From: GCA-2733415 sp049609325 | GTDB taxonomy: Bacteria > Bacteroidota > Bacteroidia > Flavobacteriales > Flavobacteriaceae | Direction of reading: 5' to 3' | Assembly: GCA_049609325.1 (NCBI GenBank) | Contig: JBMYYK010000030.1 | Location: forward strand, 1 to 27,712 | Length of the DNA stretch: 27,712 nt | Part shown: positions 15,912 through 24,421 of the stretch, one piece after another | How positions within the stretch are numbered: the first letter of the stretch is position 1 | Layout of the letters: each line of letters begins with the position of its first letter | Notes under the pieces: generated by a model | Database searches by the model: none | Told to the model about the DNA's origin: nothing | Seen by the model: the letters and a program-made list of their open reading frames with translations, nothing else | Program-made: the position numbers and the translations under genes

Positions 15912-17732
15912 TTATTCAGAAATTTTCTCCCCTAAATACACCAACTTCATACCTCCAGTAATTTCAATATCACTCGTGTTATTAGAAATAACCGTTAAAT
16001 CACCTTCACTATCTTTTAAAAATAAAGGGGCATGATTGACATTGGCTTCTATTTGATTAATTATATCATGAAATTCTTTAATATCACTAACGTCTACTTC
16101 TTGGATAAAAGGAAATTTATTAGCGATGTTAGACAAGGTTATAAAATCATCACTTATAGGAAACAAATGTCCTACACCATTAGCTTGTGGATTAACATCA
16201 TCATGAGTTCTCACCTTGAATGCTCCATTTTCTCCAAACTGTTTTTCAAACCTAGAAATGGCAGAGGAATTAACACTTGAACTTCCCGTCATAGATAGCA
16301 AATACCCAACATCACTCAACTCAATATCATCATTCAATTCATTAGAAAACACATCAATATTTAATGCTTTTAAACCTTCAGCAGATGACATATTTACATG
16401 CTCTTCATTAGAATCTATAAGAACCACATCCCTATCGTTTTCTTGTAAATACGCTGCTATTACTCTTGACAATTTTGAAGCTCCAACAATTAATACACCT
16501 TCAGAATTTTTAACAAATACACCTACCAACTTCGCAAATAATCTTGCTGTAGTTGCATTTAACAATACTGTACCTAAAACGATCATAAAAACCAATGGGG
16601 TAATGTATTCTGCACCTTCTACGCCTTGTTTAAGTAACTTACCTCCGAATAATGATGCTATTCCTGCAGCCACAATACCTCTTGGTCCTACCCAGCTTAT
16701 GAATAATTTCTCCTTGAATTTCAATTTGGAATTTGCTGTGCTCAACAAAACTGCTATTGGTCTGATAACAAATACTACCAAAGCAAATAATGCGGCAGTT
16801 TTCCATGTATACAACAACATTAAGTCATCAATATTGATGTTTGCAGATAACAAAATAAAGAGAATCGATATCAACAAAACACTTAATGATTCTTTAAAGT
16901 ACAACAGCTCTTTTATATTTTTTAGTTTGCTATTTCCTAACACCATTCCCATAACTACAACGGCTAACAGCCCCGATTCATGAGCGAATATTTCCGACTC
17001 AACAAACACTAACAATACGGTAGATAATACCACAACATTTAGCAAATAGTGTGGCACAAACTTTTTATTAATTGCAAATGCTAAAGCATGAGCAAAAGTA
17101 AATCCGAAGGTTGTACCGAATAGTAATATTTTTCCGAATTCAATTAAAGCCGTTTTGGTAAAACCACCTCCGCCTCCAACACTAATAAATTCAAATACTA
17201 AAACTGCTACTAATGCACCAATAGGATCAATTAAAATTCCTTCCCACTTTAATACAGCCGACACATCTTTTTTTAACGGAATATTTCTTAAAATTGGAGT
17301 TATTACTGTGGGCCCAGTAACAATAATTAATGCAGAAAATAAAAATGATAATTCCCAGCCTAAATTGAATATCAGATGAGCAATAATACCTGCCCCGAAA
17401 AACGTTATCATTGAACCTAAGGTAATCAACTTCGTAATTACAGGACCTACATTATTTATCTCGTCTTTCTTGAGAGTAAGTCCGCCTTCAAACAAAATAA
17501 TACTAATGGCTAAGGACACAAAATAGTACAGGCTCTCTCCAGGGAACAAGCCATTAGTACCATTCCAGATAGGTTCAATCCATTTAGAGCCATCGTCACT
17601 TAAATATTCTGCGGCAATAGGACCAACAAGTAAACCAATTAATATTAATGGCAAAATTGCTGGAATTTTAAATTTCCATGCAACCCATTGCGCCAAAATC
17701 CCTAATATTATAATACCTGCTAATTCAATCAT
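15912..17732 (-). CDS. CPA1-type Na+/H+ antiporter with C-terminal TrkA-N domain, 606 aa
   Basis: Inner-membrane monovalent cation/proton antiporter. About 12 hydrophobic segments span residues 1-405, with the CPA1 marks FEGGLTL (81-87), TGPTVITPILRN (139-150) and EGILIDPIGA (164-173, ion-binding D169). SWVGPRGIVAAGIASLF at 346-362 is also typical. From about 412 a Rossmann-type TrkA-N domain follows (VLIVGASKLSRVIAAYLQEN, acidic D440 at the end of strand 2), suggesting control by a nucleotide. The GASxxS glycine motif is slightly divergent from GxGxxG. It is divergent from a TetR gene, a likely regulator. Next to sulP and carbonic anhydrase, it could supply the Na+ gradient or pH balance for bicarbonate import (inference). 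Confidence 0.92.
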   Translation of the reverse strand: MIELAGIIILGILAQWVAWKFKIPAILPLILIGLLVGPIAAEYLSDDGSKWIEPIWNGTNGLFPGESLYYFVSLAISIILFEGGLTLKKDEINNVGPVITKLITLGSMITFFGAGIIAHLIFNLGWELSFLFSALIIVTGPTVITPILRNIPLKKDVSAVLKWEGILIDPIGALVAVLVFEFISVGGGGGFTKTALIEFGKILLFGTTFGFTFAHALAFAINKKFVPHYLLNVVVLSTVLLVFVESEIFAHESGLLAVVVMGMVLGNSKLKNIKELLYFKESLSVLLISILFILLSANINIDDLMLLYTWKTAALFALVVFVIRPIAVLLSTANSKLKFKEKLFISWVGPRGIVAAGIASLFGGKLLKQGVEGAEYITPLVFMIVLGTVLLNATTARLFAKLVGVFVKNSEGVLIVGASKLSRVIAAYLQENDRDVVLIDSNEEHVNMSSAEGLKALNIDVFSNELNDDIELSDVGYLLSMTGSSSVNSSAISRFEKQFGENGAFKVRTHDDVNPQANGVGHLFPISDDFITLSNIANKFPFIQEVDVSDIKEFHDIINQIEANVNHAPLFLKDSEGDLTVISNNTSDIEITGGMKLVYLGEKISE

Positions 17733-17960
17733 ACCGACTCAATATATTAATTAGTTTACAACTTAACGTTATTATAAAACGAACAAGATACAAATACTTT
17801 TTAAATTGATAGTAATACTACCATTTTTGTATATTTGTTTTGTTCTATATAAATATAGGCATATAAATTTAATATAGTATAGTAGCAGAAAAATCAGCGG
17901 TTAGTCTGCTAAACTTTAATATTTTACTATATAATATAATTGTGTTAGTTTTGCGTTTAC
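17733..17960. promoter_or_regulatory. Divergent promoter region between antiporter and tetR
   Basis: This AT-rich 228-bp gap has no gene. It holds an 11-bp palindrome TAGTAATACTA (17810-17820) and two exact -7 boxes on the plus strand, TATATTTG at 17830-17837 and TAGTTTTG at 17946-17953. The palindrome is a candidate TetR operator, but it is short and uncorroborated. I found no convincing -7 box for the antiporter on the minus strand. Confidence 0.35.
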
Positions 17961-18635
17961 ATGGGTGTAGGGATTAAGATATTATTAAACGAGGGGTTGT
18001 ATATTAAGGACCCTCAAGATTCGGTACTTGGGAGAAACATTATAAAAAACAGTATTCTCCTAATGAACGATTTAGGGTTTGAAGCGTTTACTTTTAAAAA
18101 ACTAGCTATAGAGATATCGTCTACAGAAGCATCTATATATAGGTATTTTGAGAATAAACATATGCTGCTCACCTATTTAGTGTCATGGTATTGGGAATGG
18201 GTAAATTATTTGATAGGCATTAACACTAGAAATATTGACGACCCTAATAAAAAACTACAAATAATAATTCACTCCTTAATTTTTGCTGCAAAAGACAACC
18301 CTAGTGTAGATTATGTAAACGAAAGTAAATTACATAATATCGTGATCTCTGAAGGGATAAAAGCCTATCACACCAAAAAGGTTGATGATGAAAACTCTAA
18401 AGGCTTTTTTAAGAGTTATAAAGACTTGGCAGAATCTGTGTCTAAAGTCATTTCTGCTGTAAATCCGGAGTTTAAATATCCGTACGCCTTAGCTACAAAT
18501 TTGTTTGAAATGTCAAACAATCACATCTACTTTGCTCAGCATTTACCAAAACTCACAGACATTACTGTAAAAAATAATGATGTGAATGAAGTTGAAACTA
18601 TGCTAAATTACTTCGTTAAAAAATTATTGAGTTAA
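17961..18635 (+). CDS. TetR/AcrR family transcriptional regulator, 224 aa
   Basis: DNA-binding repressor-type regulator. The N-terminal helix-turn-helix covers about residues 25-70: RNIIKNSILLMNDLGFEAFTFKKLA then STEASIYRYFENKHMLLTYL, the canonical TetR recognition-helix pattern. The C-terminal ~150 residues form the helical ligand/dimer region with no family I can name. It diverges from the Na+/H+ antiporter, its most likely target. The ATG at 17961 lies only 8 nt after a TAGTTTTG -7 box, which implies either an almost leaderless mRNA or translation from TTG codon 13 (17997). The stop lies 2 bp from the convergent mnmE stop with no terminator between. Confidence 0.88.
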   Translation: MGVGIKILLNEGLYIKDPQDSVLGRNIIKNSILLMNDLGFEAFTFKKLAIEISSTEASIYRYFENKHMLLTYLVSWYWEWVNYLIGINTRNIDDPNKKLQIIIHSLIFAAKDNPSVDYVNESKLHNIVISEGIKAYHTKKVDDENSKGFFKSYKDLAESVSKVISAVNPEFKYPYALATNLFEMSNNHIYFAQHLPKLTDITVKNNDVNEVETMLNYFVKKLLS

Positions 18636-18637
18636 TA

Positions 18638-20038
18638 TTACTTTCCGATACAGAAGTTCGCAAAGATGTTACCTAGTAAATCATCAGTAGTCACTTCACC
18701 AGAAATTAGCCCTAAATGATGTAATGCTTCTCTGATGTCAATCGCGAATAAATCAGAGGAGATGTTATTATCAATACCCCGTTGCACATCTTTAATTGCG
18801 GTAAGCGCATTCTGTAATGCTTCAAAATGACGGGAATTACTAACTATGATTTGATTATTACTAATCGTTCCTAAATTAGCTAAACTGGTTAACTCCTCTT
18901 TCAATCGTTCTATACCATGCTGATGCTTTGCTGATATTAATAATACATTCTGTATTTGTGCTTGTATATATTCTATAGTTTCTGCAGAGAGCAAATCTGT
19001 TTTATTAATGATCACCTGTATTTTTTTTGTAGGATATTTACGCTGTAAGCGTTCAATATCTACTAACAACTCTTCTAACTGCCCAGACTTTTCATTTATT
19101 GTTACACCACTTACCAAGTATAATACCAATTGTGCTTTTTCAATATTCTCATAAGTTTTTTGAATACCTATATTCTCAACCACATCTTTAGTATCTCGAA
19201 TACCAGCAGTATCAATAAAACGGAACATGATACCGTTTATGTTTAACTGATCTTCAATGGCATCACGCGTAGTTCCTGCAATATCACTTACAATGGCTTT
19301 TTCTTCATTTAACAATGCATTTAGTAAGGTCGATTTCCCCACATTTGGCTCACCAACAATAGCTATAGGAATACCATTTTTAAGCACATTTCCTACAGAA
19401 AAACTATCAATCAATCGTTTAAGTACTTGCGCTATTTTTGTAACTAATGTTATAAATTGTGTTCTATCGGCAAACTCTACATCTTCCTCAGCAAAATCTA
19501 GTTCTAACTCAATTAACGATGCAAAATTTAACAACTCCTGACGTAAGTTTTGTAGTTCATTAGAAAATCCACCACGCATTTGCTGCATTGCAATTTGATG
19601 TGATGCTTTTGAGTCACTTGCTATTAAATCTGCTACAGCTTCAGCCTGAGTTAAATCTAGCTTTCCATTCAAAAAAGCACGTAAGGTAAACTCACCTGCA
19701 TCTGCCATTCTACAGCCCTTTTTTAACAACAACTGAATAATTTCTTGCTGAATATATACTGAACCATGACAAGAAATTTCTACAGTTGGCTCACCTGTGT
19801 ATGATGTGGTTCCTTTAAATAATGATACTAAAACTTCATCAAGACACTTTTCATCATCAACTATATGCCCTAAATGCAATGTATGTGTTTTTTGAGCTGA
19901 AAGCGTTTTTTGAGCTGTTACAGATTTGAAACAGGTGTCTGTAATGGCAATAGCATCTTGTCCAGAAACACGAATCACAGCTATTGCTCCTGCGCCAGAA
20001 GGTGTTGCCAAAGCAACAATAGTATCATTAGTTATCAT
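18638..20038 (-). CDS. mnmE: tRNA modification GTPase MnmE (TrmE), 466 aa
   Basis: With MnmG, this K+-activated GTPase makes cm5U/cmnm5U at the wobble position of tRNAs. The N-terminal formyl-THF-binding domain (MITNDTIVALATPSGAGAIAVIRVSG, GEFTLRAFLNGKLDLTQAEAVADLI) precedes a central G domain with P-loop GEPNVGKST (229-237), DIAGTTRD (252-259), DTAGIRDT (276-283) and NKTD (345-348). The C-terminus is the invariant GNIFANFCIGK with catalytic-site C463. Length is normal and the protein is complete. A TAnnTTTG box (20055-20062) lies 17-24 nt upstream of the ATG, so it has its own promoter although the gene upstream is on the same strand. Identity is very secure. Confidence 0.98.
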   Translation of the reverse strand: MITNDTIVALATPSGAGAIAVIRVSGQDAIAITDTCFKSVTAQKTLSAQKTHTLHLGHIVDDEKCLDEVLVSLFKGTTSYTGEPTVEISCHGSVYIQQEIIQLLLKKGCRMADAGEFTLRAFLNGKLDLTQAEAVADLIASDSKASHQIAMQQMRGGFSNELQNLRQELLNFASLIELELDFAEEDVEFADRTQFITLVTKIAQVLKRLIDSFSVGNVLKNGIPIAIVGEPNVGKSTLLNALLNEEKAIVSDIAGTTRDAIEDQLNINGIMFRFIDTAGIRDTKDVVENIGIQKTYENIEKAQLVLYLVSGVTINEKSGQLEELLVDIERLQRKYPTKKIQVIINKTDLLSAETIEYIQAQIQNVLLISAKHQHGIERLKEELTSLANLGTISNNQIIVSNSRHFEALQNALTAIKDVQRGIDNNISSDLFAIDIREALHHLGLISGEVTTDDLLGNIFANFCIGK

Positions 20039-20054
20039 ACTTAAAAAATTTATG

Positions 20055-20062
20055 CAAAAATA
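20055..20062 (-). promoter_or_regulatory. -7 promoter box for mnmE
   Basis: TATTTTTG on the minus strand, an exact TAnnTTTG match, 16 nt upstream of the mnmE ATG in the 73-bp gap behind the Omp85-like gene. Confidence 0.55.
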
Positions 20063-20111
20063 CGCATTTTGTATGCAGTTACACTACATCATATTCAACA
20101 TTTTATTTGAG

Positions 20112-22649
20112 TTAAAAACCAATAGTCATAGCAAATGAAAAACGTAATCCTTCATTACCACTAAACGCTTGTAATTGTGTCTTTATTAAATCTGCAGTTT
20201 GCAGCCACAACCCGCCTCCAAAACCTGTATGAATTGTTGTTGACGCATCTTTTTTAACCCATACTCTACCTGCGTCAAAACCGCCAAGAAGTCCGAATTG
20301 TAATGGGAGAATATCTGACTCTAAATCTTTTACATACCACTTCAAATTAGTACTTATTACAGCAGAAGCCTGCCCTGTAAATCGTTGATTTCTATACCCT
20401 CGTAAACCTGACTGACCACCTATGGATGCTGCTTGATAAAACGGCAAATCATCTCCAAATACATGATGGTAAGATAGTTTTGCATCTAAACTTATTTTAT
20501 GATCATAAAATGGATGTTCAAAAAACAGACTTGGCTTTACGGCATAATTGATCTTATCAAAAGCATTGATATTTGCAGTAGCTTTAACTTCAACACTTGG
20601 CACAAACACAAGCTCATCAACCAATGGAACTGTAATATTCTTATACTGATAACTTCCGAAAATTCCTATGTAGTTTTTTCTGTCAAAAAAATCATCTTCA
20701 GGAAAGAATAATGTTTCTGACGACACGAAACGATCTGGGGTATCATCTATTTGCCTACTTTCAAAAAATATATTTGCTAAAACATTATAATTATCATGAT
20801 GTTTTAAAGCTCCTAAACGGAAATTAGCCTGTTCCATTCTAACTCTATTATAATCTAACTTTAAATTATCATCATAGTTTGGGGTGTCATTTCCAAATCC
20901 AAAAAAGTTTGTGCTGTAATTTGGGCTTTGATATGCAAGTTCTGTAAACACATTAAAACCTTTATATACATTAGATTTTTCACCATAATAACTAACATTA
21001 AAGCCCTGATTACCCATATAATAATTTGCAGAGATGAGATGCTTTACAGAAAATGGCGATTGGTCAAAATCAAATACGCTATACTCGTTTTGTAAACCGA
21101 TAAACAGTCCGTCATCTGGATTGGCCCCAAATTTTGGCTTTACTCTATTGGTGGTATGTTTATACTTTGTTTCGTTATAAGTTGTTATGCGTTCTTCATC
21201 TATCAGCTTAAGTTTGGCTTTATCTTTATGCACAATAAAACTCTGACTTTTACTATCATACACAACAACCTTTTTCCCGTTAGATACTTCATACTTGTCA
21301 GTATGATTGCCTCCTATCAGTTTTATAGGTATATAGTGACTTGCTTCACCAGAAACTTCAAAATAATCATTACCGTTTAAACCATAAATCCATATATTTT
21401 TTGTGTCAGCTGAAGAGAAACTGTATGCTTTTATTGGACTTTCCTTCCCATCTATTTCATTAAATATATTGATGTTTACTCCAGTATTTGTTCGTTTAAC
21501 ATCAATAATATTATTTGCATGTGTAGCAACAACTACCTTATGTGGCGACACTAAATTATAATATGCCGTGGCTATGGCATCTAAATTAGCTATACGATAG
21601 GTTAATACATGGAGTAGTTCTTCTGTAGTTGATGAAGCTACACCTTTAGGCAAATGCTTAATAATTGCTTCTACTGTTGCAGAGGTTAATACATGTTTAA
21701 TGTGGGCAACTTCAGTTTCCCAAAATTCATAAGGCAATTGACTTAAAACATTAACATCAAAACCAATAAATTTCTTACTAATATTTTTTAAACTTTTTAT
21801 TTGTGTTGTGTAAGGTTCAAAATGTTTATAAGAACGAATTAAAGTTGTAAGCAACTTATATGTGCCCTCATAACGCATAAATTGATTATCATACAATTTA
21901 ACATATGGCACCAATTCCCTACCTTCACCTGGCTTTGATACAATTTTCCACGAATACTCATCATAAGCCAAATTAGTATTACCTATTATTAAATTCAATA
22001 ACTGATGTCTTAAATACAATGATCTATTCAACTCAAGTGACGAATCGTTATGCAATTCATTCAAAGCTTTACGAGTGGATATTATAGTACTATCTACAAC
22101 CGTTTGCAACTGTAATTGACCTTCATGAGCAACCACAACGGGCTTGTTTGTAATCAACCCTAGTTGCTCTGCCAATTTTGAAGTGATACAACTTGCAAAA
22201 GGAAATGAAAATTTCTCTATACTTCGTAACGATTGCTCTAATTCTGTTCCTTTAACTTCTGATGTTTGGTATGATGCATTTAATCCTGTTTGAAGTAAAA
22301 TATCTGAAAGCTCTTGAGCTAAGGGAGATATTGAATATGAATCACTCGGCTCATATACAGGTACATGTACGCTTTTATAAAATAACGATTCATAACCAGA
22401 TTCTGAAAGCTGATAGGATAACTGAGTTGAGTCCTTCACATAAATAGGTAGCCAAATCGAGTCTTTATATTGCAATTGTCCGAAGCTTACATAAGACCAC
22501 ACAAATAGCATCATACAAGTAATTTTACATGATTTATTGTTACTTTTTACTATTAGCCCTAAATACTTTAATAACTTCTTATATGATAAACTTTTCCTTT
22601 TCAATAAGTTATAATTTCTTTTAAATTTTAGTTTTAAAATTGTTTGCAC
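20112..22649 (-). CDS. Omp85/BamA-family outer-membrane protein, 845 aa
   Basis: The C-terminal ~350 residues form a D15/Omp85-type beta-barrel with lid-loop motif LRGY (749-752, in SGLRGYRNQRFTGQ), ending in a terminal-strand aromatic (FSFAMTIGF). The middle (YDEYSWKIVSKPGEGRELVPYVKLYDNQFMRYEG, then IWIYGLNGNDYFEVSG and IKLIGGNHTDKYEV) resembles the linker part of large Bacteroidota metallophosphoesterase-BamA proteins. No phosphoesterase motifs appear in the N-terminal part, so this looks like a shorter form without that domain. The GTG start at 22649 gives a basic 45-residue extension before the hydrophobic core MMLFVWSYVSFGQ. A TTG at codon 16 is an alternative start. Substrate or role in lipid or protein insertion is unknown. 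Confidence 0.8.
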   Translation of the reverse strand: MQTILKLKFKRNYNLLKRKSLSYKKLLKYLGLIVKSNNKSCKITCMMLFVWSYVSFGQLQYKDSIWLPIYVKDSTQLSYQLSESGYESLFYKSVHVPVYEPSDSYSISPLAQELSDILLQTGLNASYQTSEVKGTELEQSLRSIEKFSFPFASCITSKLAEQLGLITNKPVVVAHEGQLQLQTVVDSTIISTRKALNELHNDSSLELNRSLYLRHQLLNLIIGNTNLAYDEYSWKIVSKPGEGRELVPYVKLYDNQFMRYEGTYKLLTTLIRSYKHFEPYTTQIKSLKNISKKFIGFDVNVLSQLPYEFWETEVAHIKHVLTSATVEAIIKHLPKGVASSTTEELLHVLTYRIANLDAIATAYYNLVSPHKVVVATHANNIIDVKRTNTGVNINIFNEIDGKESPIKAYSFSSADTKNIWIYGLNGNDYFEVSGEASHYIPIKLIGGNHTDKYEVSNGKKVVVYDSKSQSFIVHKDKAKLKLIDEERITTYNETKYKHTTNRVKPKFGANPDDGLFIGLQNEYSVFDFDQSPFSVKHLISANYYMGNQGFNVSYYGEKSNVYKGFNVFTELAYQSPNYSTNFFGFGNDTPNYDDNLKLDYNRVRMEQANFRLGALKHHDNYNVLANIFFESRQIDDTPDRFVSSETLFFPEDDFFDRKNYIGIFGSYQYKNITVPLVDELVFVPSVEVKATANINAFDKINYAVKPSLFFEHPFYDHKISLDAKLSYHHVFGDDLPFYQAASIGGQSGLRGYRNQRFTGQASAVISTNLKWYVKDLESDILPLQFGLLGGFDAGRVWVKKDASTTIHTGFGGGLWLQTADLIKTQLQAFSGNEGLRFSFAMTIGF

Positions 22650-22665
22650 ATATTAAAAACAGTTT

Positions 22666-22673
22666 TATATTTG
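22666..22673 (+). promoter_or_regulatory. -7 promoter box for tRNA-Tyr
   Basis: TATATTTG, an exact TAnnTTTG match, 22 nt upstream of the tRNA 5' end. Confidence 0.55.
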
Positions 22674-22695
22674 CAACCGCATTAAACAATGCTCT

Positions 22696-22778
22696 GGGGA
22701 GATTCCAGAGCGGCCAAATGGGACGGACTGTAACTCCGTTGTCTTTCGACTTCGCAGGTTCGAATCCTGCTCTCCCCA
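22696..22778 (+). tRNA. tRNA-Tyr (anticodon GTA)
   Basis: An 83-nt class II tRNA. The acceptor stem GGGGAGA (22696-22702) pairs with TCTCCCC (22771-22777), with discriminator A. The anticodon arm ACGGA-CTGTAAC-TCCGT shows anticodon GTA. A long variable arm and the T-arm GCAGG-TTCGAAT-CCTGC follow. CCA is not encoded, as is common in Bacteroidota. A hairpin terminator follows directly. Confidence 0.97.
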
Positions 22779-22779
22779 C

Positions 22780-22808
22780 AAAGCTTCAAGTTATCTTGAA
22801 GCTTTTTT
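22780..22808. terminator. Terminator after tRNA-Tyr, shared with the convergent rhomboid gene
   Basis: AAAGCTTCAAG (22780-22790), loop TTAT, CTTGAAGCTTT (22795-22805), then further T residues. The perfect 11-bp stem begins 2 nt after the tRNA and lies 5 bp from the rhomboid stop codon. Confidence 0.88.
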
Positions 22809-22812
22809 TGTG

Positions 22813-23448
22813 TTATATTTTTTTCAATTTTAACAGTACAAATAGTACAATAATTGGCACTCCAATCAATCCAGTTAAAATAGGCGTATCAAACACATAA
22901 TCTGCTCCCAACAATAACGTTAATATATATCCACCTATAGCACCGCCAAAATGCGCAGTGTGACCAATATTACCTACTCTGTTTTTCATTCCATAAATAG
23001 AATAAAACAAGTATCCAATCCCGAACACCCAACCTGGTATAAAAAAATTAATGGTCATCATAGGCTGTAACAGTATGGCAGAAAATAACACTCCAGTAAC
23101 TGCTCCACTAGCACCTATAGCACTATAATGAGGATCATTATTATGAAAATAAAATGATAATAAACTTCCAGATAACAAACTCGTAATATATATCAATATA
23201 AAATGATAAGCATCTAAATAGGCTATCACTATCGGTGCAAAAAAGAACAAGGTAACCATGTTAAACAACAAATGTTGCATGTCTGCATGTAAAAACCCTG
23301 ATGAAATATTTCTGTAATGTTCTCCCGATTTTATTGCAGCAACATTAAACTTAAATTTCTCAAAAAACGCATAGTCATTAAAGCCTTTATACGAAATTAA
23401 ACCATTCAATGCAATGATAATAAGCAAGTAGATATTTAAGGAGTTCAT
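22813..23448 (-). CDS. Rhomboid family intramembrane serine protease, 211 aa
   Basis: Membrane-embedded protease cutting transmembrane segments. The catalytic pair is present: IGASGAVTG supplies Ser114 and GHTAHFGGAIGG supplies His166. The HxxxN-like stretch DMQHLLFNM and a GxSG region complete the six-helix fold. The start is placed at the ATG 23446-23448. The frame continues 16 codons upstream to 23496, but an exact -7 box (TAGATTTG, 23466-23473, minus strand) lies inside that extension and the inner Met begins the first helix (MNSLNIYLLIIIALNGL). Substrates are unknown. It diverges from the acyltransferase gene over a compact double promoter. Confidence 0.92.
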   Translation of the reverse strand: MNSLNIYLLIIIALNGLISYKGFNDYAFFEKFKFNVAAIKSGEHYRNISSGFLHADMQHLLFNMVTLFFFAPIVIAYLDAYHFILIYITSLLSGSLLSFYFHNNDPHYSAIGASGAVTGVLFSAILLQPMMTINFFIPGWVFGIGYLFYSIYGMKNRVGNIGHTAHFGGAIGGYILTLLLGADYVFDTPILTGLIGVPIIVLFVLLKLKKI

Positions 23449-23465
23449 ACATGTAAGTTTAATTT

Positions 23466-23473
23466 CAAATCTA
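23466..23473 (-). promoter_or_regulatory. -7 promoter box for the rhomboid gene
   Basis: TAGATTTG on the minus strand, an exact TAnnTTTG match, 17 nt upstream of the ATG at 23448. It decides between the two possible starts. Confidence 0.6.
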
Positions 23474-23510
23474 CATAATTTTATTTTAGTTCTCACATTC
23501 AGAAATACAT

Positions 23511-23518
23511 TATATTTG
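23511..23518 (+). promoter_or_regulatory. -7 promoter box for the acyltransferase-aquaporin operon
   Basis: TATATTTG, an exact TAnnTTTG match, 15 nt upstream of the ATG at 23534. It contains the TTG codon at 23516 that would otherwise be read as a start. Confidence 0.65.
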
Positions 23519-23533
23519 CTTAAAATTATTTTA

Positions 23534-24421
23534 ATGCATCTAATAACTTACATATTAGTTTTTCCTGTTTTATGGTTAATTTCCATATTGCCTTTTAGAA
23601 TTTTTTACCTCTTTTCAGACGCCATTTATGTATTAATTTATTACATTATTGGATATAGAAAACAAACAGTTACAGACAACCTAACATTAGTATTCCCAAA
23701 TAAATCTGAAAAAGAAATCTCAACAATACGAAAAAAGTTTTACAAGCATATGTGCGATATGTTTTTGGAGATGATTAAAACCATGTCGATGTCTGAATCT
23801 GAAATGCGTAAACGTTTTACTATTACAAACACCGCATACATACAAGAATTAGAACAACGTAAAAACATCATGCTTATGGCATCACATTATGCCAGTTGGG
23901 AATGGGGCATCATTATACAACGTGACATACAGTCTACCGCGTATGGAGTATATAAAAAACTAAAAAACCCTTATTTTGATAAATTGGTTAGAAACATCAG
24001 AGCCAAATACAATTCCGTTTTATTAAGCACTAAAGAAACCATTCCCAAAGTAATTAGTGTTAACAAAAGTGGCGAAAAAGCGGTGTTTGGTTTTATTAGT
24101 GACCAATCCCCAAAACTAAGAAAAGCACTACATTGGATAGACTTCATGAATATAAATGTTCCCGCATATACCGGAGCAGAAATGCTTTCTAAAAAATGTG
24201 ATTTAGCGGTATGCTACATCAAGGTAAATAAAATAAAACGAGGGTATTACCAAGCTGAATTCGTGCCATTAACAGAAACTCCTAAAGAACATAAAAATTA
24301 CGAGATTACTGACCTGTTCTTTAAAGAGGTGGAAAAACAATTACATGAGGCACCAGAATATTATTTATGGACTCACAAACGTTGGAAACACCGAGGGAAA
24401 AACCCTAATAAAACAACATAA
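23534..24421 (+). CDS. Lysophospholipid/lipid A biosynthesis acyltransferase (LpxL/HtrB family), 295 aa
   Basis: Inner-membrane acyltransferase, probably adding the secondary acyl chain to lipid A. One N-terminal hydrophobic anchor (MHLITYILVFPVLWLISILPFRIFYLFSDAIYVLIYYIIGYR) precedes the family pattern VTDNLTLVFP and the catalytic HX4E motif HYASWEWG (H118, E123). FISDQSPK and TGAEMLSKK mark the acceptor-site region. The start is the ATG at 23534; a TTG six codons upstream falls inside the -7 box and cannot be transcribed as part of the coding region. The stop codon overlaps the aquaporin ATG by one base (TAATG), indicating coupling. Aminolipid acylation is an alternative role. Confidence 0.9.
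   Translation: MHLITYILVFPVLWLISILPFRIFYLFSDAIYVLIYYIIGYRKQTVTDNLTLVFPNKSEKEISTIRKKFYKHMCDMFLEMIKTMSMSESEMRKRFTITNTAYIQELEQRKNIMLMASHYASWEWGIIIQRDIQSTAYGVYKKLKNPYFDKLVRNIRAKYNSVLLSTKETIPKVISVNKSGEKAVFGFISDQSPKLRKALHWIDFMNINVPAYTGAEMLSKKCDLAVCYIKVNKIKRGYYQAEFVPLTETPKEHKNYEITDLFFKEVEKQLHEAPEYYLWTHKRWKHRGKNPNKTT

Noticed and set aside
16216..16983. A 255-codon plus-strand open frame opposite the antiporter gene
   Set aside because: It is antisense to a well-supported gene, with low-complexity Asn/Thr-rich translation and no domain; the antiporter motifs on the minus strand explain the region.
18636..18637. A terminator between the convergent tetR and mnmE genes
   Set aside because: The stop codons are 2 bp apart and no hairpin with a T-run is visible near them.
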